Source of the DNA: PUPG01 sp041686485 | Lineage (GTDB): Bacteria; Bacteroidota; Bacteroidia; Bacteroidales; UBA7960 | Assembly (NCBI GenBank): GCA_041686485.1 | Contig: JAWLDT010000003.1 | Location: forward strand, 1 to 64,000 | Length of the DNA: 64,000 nucleotides | Direction: 5' to 3' | Part shown: piece by piece, positions 17,237 through 26,115 of the stretch | How the letters are laid out: the number at the start of each line of letters is the position of its first letter | Position numbering within the stretch: position 1 is the stretch's first letter | The notes under the pieces: generated by a model | Database searches by the model: none | Seen by the model: the letters and a program-made list of their open reading frames with translations, nothing else | Told to the model about the DNA's origin: nothing | Program-made: the position numbers and the translations under genes

Positions 17237-19564
17237 TTAGAACGGATAACCAATCCCCAGGTTAAATACCAGATGATCCCGCCGCCAGTCACTGTCGAGC
17301 AGTCTTACAGAATCAAAATAGCTGCCGTCGTTGGTGGCGGGATCAGCCAGGGGGATCGCGAAATCAAATCGCAGAATAAAGAAACCGGCATCAATACGAA
17401 GACCGGTACCTGCCCCCAAAGCAATCTCCTCAGCAAAGCGGTCAGCAGAAAACGTACCACCCGGAACATTCCCGTCAGCTTCCAGTCGCCAGATATTTCC
17501 GGCATCAAGAAATAAAGCACCTTTAAAAATGTTGGTGATAGCAAAACGATACTCCAGGTTAGCTTCAAGCTTAAGCTCACCAGTACGGTAAATATTATAC
17601 CCTGCACCATCATCCGCATCAGGAGAATAACTGCCGGGTCCCAGGTCACGCGGATGAAATGCACGAACGCTGTTGGCACCGCCAATGATATATTGCTTCA
17701 CATAAGGCATCATATCCGAATTGCTATAAGGTATCCCTGCCCCGGTAAATAACCTGGTAACCAAACGGCGGCCATTCCCAAAATCCAGATAATACCGTAT
17801 ATCGGCATCCGCCTTGGTGTATTGGGCAAAATGCTGGTTAAATATGCCAAACCCACCCTCTTCCAGGGGCGAAGTGTTCAGTACATAGTTCATCAGCAAA
17901 TAGGCCAAATTCCCTGAAAAGTCTACACCTAACTGAACAAACCAGTCATTCCTGGTGTCGGGATCCAGCCGTGAATTGTATGTCAGGTCATACTCGCTTC
18001 CTATAATAAACTGTTCAAAAAGGCCTTCCCGCAGCAGGGCGCCATCCATCAACAAACCTTCCATCCCTTCTTCAACATCGCCGAGTCTGAACAGCCTGAA
18101 TACAAGGGGCGAAACACGATATTGCGTGGTCCGGGAACTGTTCCAGCCATATGCATACCCAGCCTGCATGGTCGTCAGACTAAAAGCGTCGGTCCTGTTC
18201 ATGTGGCGAACACCAAGAGAGAGGTCTGTTTTTGGGGAAAATACACGACGGCCTATGTCATGGTCTCCGGGCAACAGAAATCGCGGAAACGACAGCGATG
18301 TCTCCAGGCCAAACTCCCGCGCAGAAGCCGAATGCTGGCTGCCAACCAACAACTCATAAGCGCCGTCGAAACGCAGCGTGAGAGCCTCTGCACCACCAAA
18401 AAGGTTGTGATTTGTTAATGTAGCGCTAAAACCCGGTCCGGCAAAATTGTTAGATTTTGTCACCCCACTGATTTCTGCTGTGATCGATCGTTTTTCCATC
18501 GGTGATAACAACACGCGCATATCCAGCAGGTCATCCTCAGTATCCTGGCGCCTCGAAAAGCGTATGTTTACAAAACGGAAGCTACCCAGGCTCATCAGAT
18601 GGTTGCGGGTACGCTGGTGGTGATCGGCATTATAGAGGCTATCCCTGCTCAAAAATAATGACCGCATAAAAATCCCGGGATTAAACTGTGAGGCAGCATC
18701 CGTGAAATACACCCCATCACCAATACTGATAGTATCTTTAGACGCATCAGGGGGAACGTTGGCAGCCAGGTAATCGGCATGAATAAAAACATCCCCTATA
18801 CGGAAAGGGCGTCGTGCAAAAGGCGGTGCTTCCTCCTTAAGGGTGGCGTAGATGTCGACACGACGATCTCCGGCCACCGAATCAGCCTGAAAAAGCAGGT
18901 GGTCGGCATGAAAATAGTAATACCCCTGATTATTTAAGGCCTGCTCAATACGCTGACGCTCCTGCTTCAGCAGGTCAAGGCTATAAGGTTCGCCGGTCTG
19001 AATCAGTGTATGCGCCAACTGTTCATTAATCGCACCCTCCACTTGCTCATTCCCATCTACTGGATGCAGCTCCCCAAACGTATAGGGTGGTTTAAGGGTA
19101 ATATGATAATCCACAGAAACTGTCTTCTCATCGCCCTGCAGCTGATATTCAATGCCGGCGTCAAAATAACCCATATTGTTCAACCTGTTAGCGAGCAGTC
19201 GTTCATGCTGTTCAACAGACAGTTGCTCCTCGTAAACGGGCGCTTCTCCCAAACGGCGATTGAGCCAGTTACGCCAACCGGTTTCACTACCATCAGTAAC
19301 CAGATAGAGCCACATGCGGGGTCGTGACATCAGGAATTTGTTGTTAGGTTGCGGACGCAACACCCGATTCAGTTCCCGCTCAACAGTACGTTCATCTTCA
19401 ACCGGGGTTTCCTCTTCGATATGAAGCTCAGCACCCGTATATAGACGGCTATCCTCTTCCAGGTGTCGCATACCGGAACAACCCGAAAAGGAAAGCATAG
19501 CCCCAAATGCAAAAATAGTGACCAGGGCATAGAAAAGACGATATGCAACGTTTCCTTGTATCAA
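17237..19564 (-). CDS. tamL: TamL: lipoprotein TamA/BamA-family outer membrane translocase
   Basis: A 775-residue Omp85-family protein with a lipoprotein signal (lipobox LSFSGC), POTRA domains (about 40-340) and a C-terminal 16-strand barrel (about 360-775) ending in the beta-signal GIGYPF. The lid-loop motif (VRGF/Y in BamA) reads VRAF. A lipidated TamA, called TamL, is typical of Bacteroidota. With TamB it moves lipids or proteins between the membranes. The start is unusual: no ATG would leave a full signal peptide, and TTG at 19564 has GGAG (19576-19573) 8 bases before it, inside the end of tamB. The genes are 3 bases apart, so translation is probably coupled. Confidence 0.9.
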   Translation of the reverse strand: MIQGNVAYRLFYALVTIFAFGAMLSFSGCSGMRHLEEDSRLYTGAELHIEEETPVEDERTVERELNRVLRPQPNNKFLMSRPRMWLYLVTDGSETGWRNWLNRRLGEAPVYEEQLSVEQHERLLANRLNNMGYFDAGIEYQLQGDEKTVSVDYHITLKPPYTFGELHPVDGNEQVEGAINEQLAHTLIQTGEPYSLDLLKQERQRIEQALNNQGYYYFHADHLLFQADSVAGDRRVDIYATLKEEAPPFARRPFRIGDVFIHADYLAANVPPDASKDTISIGDGVYFTDAASQFNPGIFMRSLFLSRDSLYNADHHQRTRNHLMSLGSFRFVNIRFSRRQDTEDDLLDMRVLLSPMEKRSITAEISGVTKSNNFAGPGFSATLTNHNLFGGAEALTLRFDGAYELLVGSQHSASAREFGLETSLSFPRFLLPGDHDIGRRVFSPKTDLSLGVRHMNRTDAFSLTTMQAGYAYGWNSSRTTQYRVSPLVFRLFRLGDVEEGMEGLLMDGALLREGLFEQFIIGSEYDLTYNSRLDPDTRNDWFVQLGVDFSGNLAYLLMNYVLNTSPLEEGGFGIFNQHFAQYTKADADIRYYLDFGNGRRLVTRLFTGAGIPYSNSDMMPYVKQYIIGGANSVRAFHPRDLGPGSYSPDADDGAGYNIYRTGELKLEANLEYRFAITNIFKGALFLDAGNIWRLEADGNVPGGTFSADRFAEEIALGAGTGLRIDAGFFILRFDFAIPLADPATNDGSYFDSVRLLDSDWRRDHLVFNLGIGYPF

Positions 19565-19567
19565 AAT

Positions 19568-22500
19568 TTATTCTCCGTTAAGATTATCCGGTTCATATAT
19601 CATATCACCCGCTTCTTCCTTGCTTCTGAACAGCTCCCTGAAGGTTGTGTATGTCTCTCTGAATATTAGTGAAAGGCCTGTTTCCACAAGCTCTCCTTCG
19701 TACAAATTCTGGTACTTACGCTCCCGGTAGCCTTTCACGGTAAGCCTGCCATCAGGAAACAGCAGGTATTCAACCGAAAAATCACCGGCAATATCTGTAG
19801 GGTCAACCTCTTTTCGGGTGTCATCTTCGAGTTCCAGATGTCCTCCGGCCGTGATTCGCAGGCGCTGATCGAGAAAGTCGCGGCTCACTTCCATCTGAAG
19901 CTGTGTTCGGCCGACCATTTGTCCGTCAGCCACCTGTTCGTACGACTCAACATCAAAATTGAGATCAACACCGCGAATATATTGGTCTGACAAACGATTA
20001 AGCTGTTGCGAAAGGATACGGCTTGCACTGCTTCGTGCGGTTGCAGATATCCCAGGTCCGGAGCCAAAGGTTGCCAGCGGATCATCCTGTATAAAACTTC
20101 CAAGGATGAGCAGCGCAAACACCTGCTTATTCAGTTCGGATTCGTTCTCGTTAAGCTCATTTAAACGCGTCTGCAGCCTGCCGTCCATAGCCCCGCTGTG
20201 CTCAGGGGGCAACGTAATTTCAAAACGTATTGCCGGGCTCATCAGGTCACCTTCCATATGCAAAACAACATCAAACGGATAGAGCTGCCTGAATTCATCC
20301 GTAGGATCGCTTGCTCCGTCATGAGATACTAACAACTCGCGCGCTGATGTTCGCAAACGGTAGCTTGCCGAAATATCTACATCCGCCTCAAGAGGGTCAC
20401 CCATCCATGACACCCTGCTACCTTCCAGGATAGAAAAATTGCGACGAATCACATCATAAAAGGTCATTTGGTAAGCTCCTTCCGTAATTTCATACTGTCC
20501 GGCCAAATTTATCTGCCCACCGGGTTTAACACCGTAATTTAATAAACCGCCCCCTTTAACCTGAAGATAATCACCCGCCAGTTCATCTATCACAACACGA
20601 ACATCTGTCTCGGGGTCAATTTCGACGTTTACGCTAATCTCAAGATTATCAAAAGCAGACATAACAGGATCTGGTTCTTCCGGACGCAACAGGATATCTT
20701 CAAATGCTTCATCGCGGATAGCGATAAACTGAACAACGCCCTCATCACCTATGGCTTCGGGCTGGTACTGTGGCAACAAAAACGTAAAGCTGGAGCCCCG
20801 GTTGAGTGATAAATTCCCCTCAATGGTGGGTTCCCCCAATGTGCCATGCATGTCCAGTTTTGTGTCGATCAATAGACGTCCATAATAGAGATCGCTAACC
20901 CCCTGGGGCAGATCCATAAGCAGAAAATTATCTGATGTCACCGAAATACCGGCCTGTATATCGGATAGCTCCCGGAGGTGGATATACCCATCTACACTGG
21001 CCCTGCGCCCGGCAGGATCGATAAGGCTAAACTGATCAAACCGGACATGGTAGCGATCGAATACGAGTGACTCATCCGGCATGGTATACCCTACACCCAG
21101 GGATGTAAGATGAAACCCCACATCATTAAAATGCAGCGCACCTTTTACCTCAGGGCGTACCGATTGACCTGAAATGTCAAGCCTTCCGGTGATAGCTCCC
21201 GACATGTCGGTAAGCTGATCAAAAGCAAGCGCCTCCAGCGTTGACAAATCCAGTTTTTCCAGGTGTACCTCCAGGTCAAGAGGGGACGGGTCATCCTGCC
21301 GGTACGATCCGGCCAGCTCCAGACGATTTCCATAGCCCCTTACCGAACCATTCATGTTGTAAAGGCCTGTTGCCGGGTTTTCCAGCTGAACCGTTACGTC
21401 CCCGATCGTATCGCCGCGGAAACCCATCTCAAGGATTTCCATTTCTGCGTCAAACAATGGCTCCGTGGCAAGGTCATTCGCTATAATTGAACCGCTAAAA
21501 AGCCCGGTAATCAGAGGACGGCCCCCGATCAGATCAAAGCTTGTCAGATTGATCCGGCTCCAGTGCAACTCAAGTGCCGACTGCCTGTCGGTCGGATCAG
21601 AGCTGTAGAGGGCAATTTCCTTATTATCTGTTGAAATAACCAAATCATGCGCCAGGATATGATTTCCTATAATAGTTAGATGATTCCCTTCGCGCACATT
21701 CCATTCCTGCCGGTTCACAACGATGCTCTCCTCTACAGAGACCCTGATCGAATCTGCTAATTGTTCAAGTTGTCCGGAAACATCCAGCCAGGCCCGTTCC
21801 TCTTCATCATCAAATCCAAACGAGAAATCCAGATTCTGCTCCCGGAAGAAACCGGCAAGTTGAATGTTCTTCAGGGACAACGGCTCACCCTCCAGGACGG
21901 GTATCTCTAAGCTGAAATCCATCTGACCGGGACCCGAACCTGCAATGGCGTGCATATCCTGTATCTGCCAGCCGCTGTAAGCAAGATCCGGAATATCCAC
22001 CTCCAATGCCAGCTGACGTTTTCGGCTGTCAAAACCGCCTGAAAGAGAGAGTGGCTCAAAAGCGCTGAGTTGCGGGAATAATATTTCGGTAAGATAAGGA
22101 GAAGAAAATACAACAGCCTCCATGTCAAAATATTGATTTTCCATTTCTCCTTCCCTGGTAATGGAGTCAACCGGTTCGATGTAGCTGTAAATATGCCTGT
22201 TCAGAGCTTCCGGAATCAAAACCGGCGAAAAATTCCCCTTATATTCGGCCTTCAGCATGGGTGCATCCACGTTCAGGAAATAATTGTCATTCCTTTTCGC
22301 GGTTTCAACAGCAAGGCCGTTCATCATAAACACCTCCCTGTCAAGGAGCAGCCTGGTAGTATCCACATGCAATTCTCCTTCGGGAAAATCAGGTTCTTTA
22401 AAGGCAACAGCTGCATGAAGCTTGGTTTGCAAGGCAATCATTTCTTCGGTAAACCCTAAAGAGCGAGCATTCAGGTGCCCGAGATCGAGTTCGACCTCCA

Positions 22501-24604
22501 TTTCCGGATAATCGCCGGCCAAACTCGCTTGCCCATCCAGGTCAAATGCGAGGTGTTCATCGACATACTCCAGTTCCAGTGCAGCAAGTCCATGATCCAG
22601 ATTCGCCATGATATCAAGGTCACGGTAGGTATAATCATTGAACCGTAGGGAGTCGAGCCGCCCTTCCATTTGCATGACCATTTCCGGAAATGAAAGATTA
22701 TGCCCCTGCGCCTCAAAAGTGGCGGACAGGTCATACAACTCTCCTTTCTGACCGGTAAAGGCCAGGATATCGGCGTTATCCACATCCAGTGATAGTTCCC
22801 AGCTACTCCCTTCACCCTCAGCTTCGTTGAGATAAAGGGATGTGGACAGATTGGCAAAGTCTGACAGCAACGCCGCTTCCATCCGGAAAGCATCCGGCCT
22901 ACCCTGAAAGGCAGCTTCCAGGTCTATGTGTTCAGGCAGCGTCACAGCAGGTCTTACAGTATCGGGCAGGTAGGTCAGCATTTCGGCGGCATCACCCGTA
23001 AGCTGCAGGGAGGGAATATTGAGTGCAATCTGCCGGGGAGATAACAAATGTTGCACGTTGCCCGCCATTTCTGATCGTAGTCGTTGCGGAATAGTTACAG
23101 ACAGGGTCTCCAGATTGAGATCGTTTACAGTGCCCCCCGCTGCTGCCTCAAGGAATACGGGAGGTGCTCCACTATCAGGGAAAAGGATGGACATAGCCGG
23201 CAGGAAATCTGGCAGATCCCGACCGAGAGTGGCTTCCAGGGTATTCAAATCTATGGGGTAGTCCGATTGCAAGGGCAACGCGAAATCCAGGACAGACATA
23301 TCTGTATGCAAATCCAATGCGAGCTGACTTCCGGCAGACTCTATATACAGATCACGGAGGGTTGTGCCATCGGGTGTCAAAGCTATCCGGCCTGACATGT
23401 CGTTAAGCCGTAAACCACCAGCCTCCTGAGCTGTTACCTTCTGTAAAGTCAGGTCCAGCCCATCCGGAGAAGCATGCAGATCATCCAGCCATAGCTCCAT
23501 AGAAGTAAGCTGTAAACCCTCCTCAACAGGGTCGGTTGCATCATCTGCAGCGCGATTATGCAGGGCAAAAGCACTTTCTGTAAGGCGAAACACGCTGGCC
23601 GACACCGACACCGGCATCACCCGGTCCCATTTGAAAGAAAATGAGGACTCATCGTTCTGTAAACCGGAATCTGTAGAACCTGCCGGCGAATGAATATCAA
23701 CATCCAGGCCACTAAGCAGAAACCGATCAAGGTCAAATGCCATTGCTTCCAGATCTATCTGCCGACTACGTATGTCAAGCTTATCAAAACCGGTAGTAAG
23801 TGCAAAACCATGCTGATCCTGATAGGAAAAAGAGAGTTCTTCCAGGATCAACTGGCTGATTCCGACATCAGGAAGCTTGCCATCAGGTTCGCCCGCCGGT
23901 TTTTGTTCGACAAAAGCAGCAGATGCCTTCAGACTAACATCAACATCCTGGAAAAAAGTATAACCCAAATGGTATTGCATGTCGGACAGATTTAAACGGT
24001 CAACCCTTGTTTCCAATCTGCCTGTCCGGAACAACAGGTCAAGCCCGGCAAAATGATCGGCATAACGAAACCGGACATTATTCAGAAGGATATGATGCAC
24101 ATCGAACTGCCAGGGGATATTTTCCTGCCCCCGATCTGCTTGCACGCTGCCTGACCCTTGCCCGGCCCCGGATGTATGACCATTCTCGTCATTACTCTGA
24201 AAAGCTGCGGGCAAAAACTGATAATTAAAAGCTGTATCAGGCGGCAACCGATGCATGTTTACGACCGCATCTGTCAGATGAAGTTCATTGATGTGAACCT
24301 TATTGCGCAACAACGAAAAAAGATGTATATCAACAGCGAGTTCGCCGGCATATACAAGGGTATCGCCCTGCAGGTCTTCCGCGTATAAACCCTTAACGCG
24401 AATGGTTTTGGGAATACGGATATCCACCCGTTCAACCGACATGACCGTACCGGTCTGAGAGGAAATTGATCCAATCAGGCGGCTGCTTATATATGTCTGA
24501 ACACCAGGTAGCTGGATAATCAACACCAGCAGAATCACAAAAACTATTACGGCCAGTGCGATACGCACAAGCCATTTCAGAAATATACCAAAATACTTAC
24601 CCAT
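19568..24604 (-). CDS. tamB: TamB-family translocation and assembly module inner membrane protein
   Basis: A 1678-residue AsmA-like protein. One membrane anchor near the N terminus (LVRIALAVIVFVILLVLIIQL) is followed by about 1300 residues of repeating amphipathic beta-strand in the periplasm, then the conserved TamB/DUF490 C-terminal domain (about 1250-1650) that contacts the TamA partner. Such proteins form a long hydrophobic groove for lipid transport between the membranes. tamL lies 3 bases downstream and the pair forms an operon. A terminator at 24738-24765 separates it from ferritin. I did not find an exact TAnnTTTG box upstream. Confidence 0.9.
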   Translation of the reverse strand: MGKYFGIFLKWLVRIALAVIVFVILLVLIIQLPGVQTYISSRLIGSISSQTGTVMSVERVDIRIPKTIRVKGLYAEDLQGDTLVYAGELAVDIHLFSLLRNKVHINELHLTDAVVNMHRLPPDTAFNYQFLPAAFQSNDENGHTSGAGQGSGSVQADRGQENIPWQFDVHHILLNNVRFRYADHFAGLDLLFRTGRLETRVDRLNLSDMQYHLGYTFFQDVDVSLKASAAFVEQKPAGEPDGKLPDVGISQLILEELSFSYQDQHGFALTTGFDKLDIRSRQIDLEAMAFDLDRFLLSGLDVDIHSPAGSTDSGLQNDESSFSFKWDRVMPVSVSASVFRLTESAFALHNRAADDATDPVEEGLQLTSMELWLDDLHASPDGLDLTLQKVTAQEAGGLRLNDMSGRIALTPDGTTLRDLYIESAGSQLALDLHTDMSVLDFALPLQSDYPIDLNTLEATLGRDLPDFLPAMSILFPDSGAPPVFLEAAAGGTVNDLNLETLSVTIPQRLRSEMAGNVQHLLSPRQIALNIPSLQLTGDAAEMLTYLPDTVRPAVTLPEHIDLEAAFQGRPDAFRMEAALLSDFANLSTSLYLNEAEGEGSSWELSLDVDNADILAFTGQKGELYDLSATFEAQGHNLSFPEMVMQMEGRLDSLRFNDYTYRDLDIMANLDHGLAALELEYVDEHLAFDLDGQASLAGDYPEMEVELDLGHLNARSLGFTEEMIALQTKLHAAVAFKEPDFPEGELHVDTTRLLLDREVFMMNGLAVETAKRNDNYFLNVDAPMLKAEYKGNFSPVLIPEALNRHIYSYIEPVDSITREGEMENQYFDMEAVVFSSPYLTEILFPQLSAFEPLSLSGGFDSRKRQLALEVDIPDLAYSGWQIQDMHAIAGSGPGQMDFSLEIPVLEGEPLSLKNIQLAGFFREQNLDFSFGFDDEEERAWLDVSGQLEQLADSIRVSVEESIVVNRQEWNVREGNHLTIIGNHILAHDLVISTDNKEIALYSSDPTDRQSALELHWSRINLTSFDLIGGRPLITGLFSGSIIANDLATEPLFDAEMEILEMGFRGDTIGDVTVQLENPATGLYNMNGSVRGYGNRLELAGSYRQDDPSPLDLEVHLEKLDLSTLEALAFDQLTDMSGAITGRLDISGQSVRPEVKGALHFNDVGFHLTSLGVGYTMPDESLVFDRYHVRFDQFSLIDPAGRRASVDGYIHLRELSDIQAGISVTSDNFLLMDLPQGVSDLYYGRLLIDTKLDMHGTLGEPTIEGNLSLNRGSSFTFLLPQYQPEAIGDEGVVQFIAIRDEAFEDILLRPEEPDPVMSAFDNLEISVNVEIDPETDVRVVIDELAGDYLQVKGGGLLNYGVKPGGQINLAGQYEITEGAYQMTFYDVIRRNFSILEGSRVSWMGDPLEADVDISASYRLRTSARELLVSHDGASDPTDEFRQLYPFDVVLHMEGDLMSPAIRFEITLPPEHSGAMDGRLQTRLNELNENESELNKQVFALLILGSFIQDDPLATFGSGPGISATARSSASRILSQQLNRLSDQYIRGVDLNFDVESYEQVADGQMVGRTQLQMEVSRDFLDQRLRITAGGHLELEDDTRKEVDPTDIAGDFSVEYLLFPDGRLTVKGYRERKYQNLYEGELVETGLSLIFRETYTTFRELFRSKEEAGDMIYEPDNLNGE

Positions 24605-24737
24605 CTTTTCCAGACAAAAAATATAAGCTTCCTATGCAAAACCAACCCGGCGTGATCCTCTGCCAAAATACAAAAAAAGTAGCAAAATTTCAGCCCGTCT
24701 GGTCCCGCATCCGATTTTATCAATCATTAAGGGACAC

Positions 24738-24765
24738 AAAAAAGCCGGGAGAGCCCGGCATTTTT
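24738..24765 (-). terminator. Intrinsic terminator downstream of ferritin
   Basis: GCCGGG (24744-24749) and CCCGGC (24754-24759) form a 6-base GC-only stem with a 4-base loop. On the minus strand it is followed by six T. The other side also has a T run on the plus strand, so it may work in both directions. It lies between ferritin and tamB. Confidence 0.85.
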
Positions 24766-24829
24766 CAATTATACAGGTATATTATGCAACAGGGGTAGTT
24801 TAAAACTACCCGGTAGTAATGCACATCAC

Positions 24830-25321
24830 TTATTCACCACGCATGGACATAATATCACGATCAAACACATACAAACCACGATCGCCCAGGAGTGCCAGCT
24901 TGTCAATGATAGACTCGACAGAAGCTTCCTCTTCTCTTTGTTCTTCAACAAACCACTGAATCCAGTTATTGGTGGCGTAGTCTTTTTCCTGAAGCGCGAG
25001 GGCCACGATATCGTTAATCGCACCGCTTACCATCTTTTCATGATCAAGAGCCGCTTCAAATGCTTCTTTGATTCCCGGGAATTGCTTTGGTGGTTTGTCT
25101 ACAGCAGGAACCTCTGCAATACCACCCCGTTCGTTTATGTAGCGCATAAACTTCAGCATGTGTTCACGTTCCTCTTCCGACTGTGCATAAAACCAGTTGG
25201 CAATACCATCCAAACCGGCACTTTCTGCCCAGGAAGCCATGGAAAGATAGAGATGGGAAGCATATACTTCCTTAGCTACCTGTTCATTTAAAATTTTTAA
25301 CATCTTTTTTGATAACATCAT
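24830..25321 (-). CDS. ftnA: Non-heme ferritin
   Basis: A 163-residue four-helix ferritin that oxidises Fe(II) and stores it as a mineral core in the cytoplasm. Ferroxidase residues match E. coli FtnA with an offset of one: Glu18, Tyr25, Glu51, His54, Glu95, Gln128 and Glu131. If the second ATG (25318) is used, the numbering is identical. It is not a bacterioferritin, since no heme-binding Met is evident at the dimer position. A Bfd-like [2Fe-2S] protein is encoded divergently about 480 bases away, which suggests a link between iron storage and release. A -7 box lies at 25360-25367 and a terminator at 24738-24765. Confidence 0.93.
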   Translation of the reverse strand: MMLSKKMLKILNEQVAKEVYASHLYLSMASWAESAGLDGIANWFYAQSEEEREHMLKFMRYINERGGIAEVPAVDKPPKQFPGIKEAFEAALDHEKMVSGAINDIVALALQEKDYATNNWIQWFVEEQREEEASVESIIDKLALLGDRGLYVFDRDIMSMRGE

Positions 25322-25359
25322 AATCGTATTTTAAGGGTTCATACTATCTTTAATGATAA

Positions 25360-25367
25360 CAAAAATA
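25360..25367 (-). promoter_or_regulatory. -7 box TATTTTTG for ferritin
   Basis: The minus strand reads TATTTTTG 38 bases before the ferritin ATG at 25321. The -33 half is not clear. Confidence 0.5.
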
Positions 25368-25462
25368 CGATTTAATTGTTTATAAGAGAAAATAGCTTAG
25401 TCACCAGATGGACTCAGGCTCATTATATTATAGCAGATAATCAATTTTATGTAAATCAAAGT

Positions 25463-25786
25463 AGCTGGAAGGAAGAAAAAAAGCTGGAAGCTGGAAGCTG
25501 GAAGCTGGAAGGAAGAAGAAAGAAGCTCGAAGCTCGAAGCTGGAAGCTGGAAGGAAGAAGAAAGAANNNNNNNNNNNNNNNNNNNNNNNNNNNNNNNNNN
25601 NNNNNNNNNNNNNNNNNNNNNNNNNNNNNNNNNNNNNNNNNNNNNNNNNNNNNNNNNNNNNNNNNNGAAGCTGGAAGCTGGAAGGAAGAAGAAAGAAGCT
25701 CGAAGCTCGAAGCTGGAAGCTGGAAGGAAGAAGAAAGAAACTCGAAGCTCGAAGCTGGAAGCTGGAAGGAAGAAGTGAACGGTGAA
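25463..25786 (+). repeat. Heptad repeat array 1 (AGNNNGA units, 42-base higher-order period), broken by a gap
   Basis: On both sides of the gap the sequence is made of 7-base units fitting AGNNNGA: AGCTGGA, AGGAAGA, AGAAAGA and AGCTCGA. Six in the order AGCTGGA x2, AGGAAGA, AGAAAGA, AGCTCGA x2 form a 42-base block that recurs. Near the left end, A7 then GCTGGAAG lies at 25476-25490. The right end passes into GTGAACGGTGAA (25775-25786), the unit type of array 2. The true length is unknown because of the gap. Confidence 0.92.
25567..25666. other. Assembly gap of 100 N
   Basis: Exactly 100 unknown bases, the usual placeholder for a scaffold gap of unknown size. It falls inside heptad array 1. 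Confidence 0.99.
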
Positions 25787-25798
25787 ATAGTAAAAATA

Positions 25799-25996
25799 AT
25801 GAATATGGAAGAAAATACCCTGATCTGTACCTGTAATGAAGTGTATAAGCATGAAATTGAGCAGGCCATACGCGAGAAAGGCCTTAAAACTATTGAAGCG
25901 GTCGGTAATGAGACCACTGCCGGAACCATGTGTGGCGGCTGCGTGGATGAAATATATTTACTGCTGGAAAAGATTAACGGCACAGTAAACCTGTAA
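25799..25996 (+). CDS. Bfd-like [2Fe-2S]-binding protein
   Basis: A 65-residue protein with the four-cysteine pattern of the Bfd/NifU-type [2Fe-2S] domain: Cys10-T-Cys12, then Cys45-G-G-Cys48. Bacterioferritin-associated ferredoxin donates electrons to release stored iron. The position next to a ferritin gene, divergently oriented, supports a role in iron release, though Bfd proper is known with bacterioferritin. ATG 25799 or 25805 is chosen; the frame is open much further upstream only because it runs through the heptad repeats. A promoter was not found in the visible sequence and may lie in the array or gap. Confidence 0.8.
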   Translation: MNMEENTLICTCNEVYKHEIEQAIREKGLKTIEAVGNETTAGTMCGGCVDEIYLLLEKINGTVNL

Positions 25997-26115
25997 ATAC
26001 AGAATTGTTTCGTAGTGATTTGTTGCTAACCTGATTCATTCATAAGCTTAGTGACCCTTTCCCGCATAGGTGGAAAAGTGAGGAATACATGGTGAAACCT
26101 GGCCATGTTTTCGGG

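Larger units (their letters stand above)
25322..25798. other. Intergenic region between ferritin and the Bfd-like gene
   Basis: About 480 bases between divergent genes. It holds the ferritin promoter box, a heptad repeat array and a 100-N scaffold gap. The continuous frame reading through the array on the plus strand is judged an artefact of the repeat. Confidence 0.8.

Noticed and set aside
25376..25798. A long N-terminal extension of the Bfd-like protein reading through heptad array 1
   Set aside because: The frame stays open because 7-base units avoid stops; the amino-acid text is simple repeats of Lys, Leu, Glu, Ala, Gly, Ser, Trp and it crosses an assembly gap. Bfd-like proteins are about 60 residues.
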